From Candidatus Aminicenantota bacterium (GTDB taxonomy: Bacteria > Acidobacteriota > Aminicenantia > Aminicenantales > Aminicenantaceae), in NCBI GenBank assembly GCA_016926925.1, contig JAFGNQ010000312.1, positions 1-7,866 of the forward strand: a stretch of DNA of 7,866 nt, in the 5' to 3' direction. The translations under genes were made by a program, and so were the position numbers. The stretch's first letter is position 1; every line of letters begins with the position of its first letter. Below the pieces are notes generated by a model. It was not told the origin of the DNA. It saw only the letters and a program-made list of their open reading frames with translations, and did not search any database. Shown here piece by piece: positions 7,455 through 7,866 of the stretch.

Positions 7455-7703
7455 TCATGTTCGAAAGGTTATATAGTGCTCTCCTGAAGGGCAGATCAAA
7501 ACCTTGGCCTCTCTCCCGTCCAGGAGACATCTGAATTCCTCACAGACTTTGCCAGTTTCGGAATCCAAAATCCTCTTTCGCTCAAATATTTTATCGACAG
7601 TCATTTCGTGGTCGTCCACAATCACCCGCCTTGGCTCCGTTTCTCCTTTATAGCCTGCATGAAACTTCACCACTGCCTTAAGGGTCGTGTTGTCTATGTC
7701 CAT
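7455..7703 (-). CDS. Small conserved-looking protein of unknown function (82 aa, start uncertain)
   Basis: No family name is claimed. The protein reads as a compact soluble beta-rich domain: VVKFHAGYKGETEPRRVIVDD, then VDKIFERKRILDSETGKVCEEFRCLLDGREAKVLICPSGEHYITF. It resembles small bacterial proteins with a V.F..GY...E.PR....D pattern followed by a V..I..R strand, recalled only loosely from memory. It has no signal peptide or membrane span. The ATG at 7703 has an A-rich leader with GAGA about 8 nt upstream and GG directly before it, so the site is weak. The same frame has no stop up to the right edge of the window (54 more codons to 7865), so this could be the end of a longer protein. That upstream stretch has less protein-like composition and holds a promoter-like pair, which favours the short form. 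The gene converges on the DUF5916-type gene with a 6-nt gap and no visible terminator. Confidence 0.65.
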   Translation of the reverse strand: MDIDNTTLKAVVKFHAGYKGETEPRRVIVDDHEMTVDKIFERKRILDSETGKVCEEFRCLLDGREAKVLICPSGEHYITFRT

Positions 7704-7741
7704 CCTTTTTTCTCTTTTTTTGGCTGGGGTTGACTTCCCAT

Positions 7742-7770
7742 ATTCTACGCCTGCTACTCGTCCAAGGCAA
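7742..7770 (-). promoter_or_regulatory. Possible promoter of the 82-codon minus-strand gene
   Basis: Minus-strand TTGCCT (7770-7765) and TAGAAT (7747-7742) are separated by 17 nt; the start would fall near 7735, about 30 nt before the ATG. The -35 matches only four of six positions, so this is tentative. Confidence 0.35.
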
Positions 7771-7866
7771 TGGTCGGTGTCTGAGTGGATACCGGTCCCT
7801 TGCCGCAGATCTACGGACCTGGAAACATGAAGCTTATCTTGTTGTGATGAGGCTGTCTGGCCTAAA

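Overview
The window (about 50% G+C by eye) reads as chromosomal DNA of a Gram-negative, outer-membrane-bearing bacterium. The markers are a Wzm/Wzt-type polysaccharide exporter, an ADP-heptose pathway enzyme (HldC/RfaE domain II) and a large secreted DUF5916-type protein predicted to be an outer-membrane beta-barrel. DUF5916 proteins are especially frequent in Acidobacteriota, Gemmatimonadota, Bacteroidota and relatives such as Aminicenantota. I lean towards the Acidobacteriota/Aminicenantota side, at low confidence because no rRNA or other strong marker is present. No tRNA, rRNA, CRISPR array, transposase or IS end was found.

Region 1 (1-3883, + strand) is one tightly packed, mostly overlapping run of genes. 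It begins with the C-terminal half of atpD (F1 ATP synthase beta, cut by the window edge). Next come a short atpC (epsilon) that lacks the usual C-terminal helical domain, a TrmN6-type adenine-N6 methyltransferase, and the permease and ATPase of an ABC-2 polysaccharide exporter. There is no gap or terminator between them, so the energy, RNA-modification and envelope-export genes probably share transcripts.

Region 2 (4008-4896, + strand) starts at a near-consensus sigma70-type promoter. It drives a small DUF2061 membrane protein that overlaps, by 8 nt, a TTG-started hldC (D-glycero-beta-D-manno-heptose-1-phosphate adenylyltransferase). The unit ends at a strong hairpin with T-tracts on both strands.

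Region 3 (4897-5303) is a 407-bp gap with no conventional gene. It does hold a coherent miniature transcription unit on the minus strand: a promoter with 17-nt spacing, a strong Shine-Dalgarno, a 22-codon cationic CxxxC peptide ORF, and the other face of the bidirectional terminator. It could be a tiny peptide gene or a small RNA, and it is the most interesting unexplained structure here. An AT-rich palindrome overlaps its -10 and spacer.

Region 4 (5304-7866) holds the 714-aa DUF5916-type protein (signal peptide, CBM9-like N-terminal domain, beta-barrel). Convergent to it, 6 nt away, is an 82-codon minus-strand gene whose reading frame stays open to the right edge of the window.
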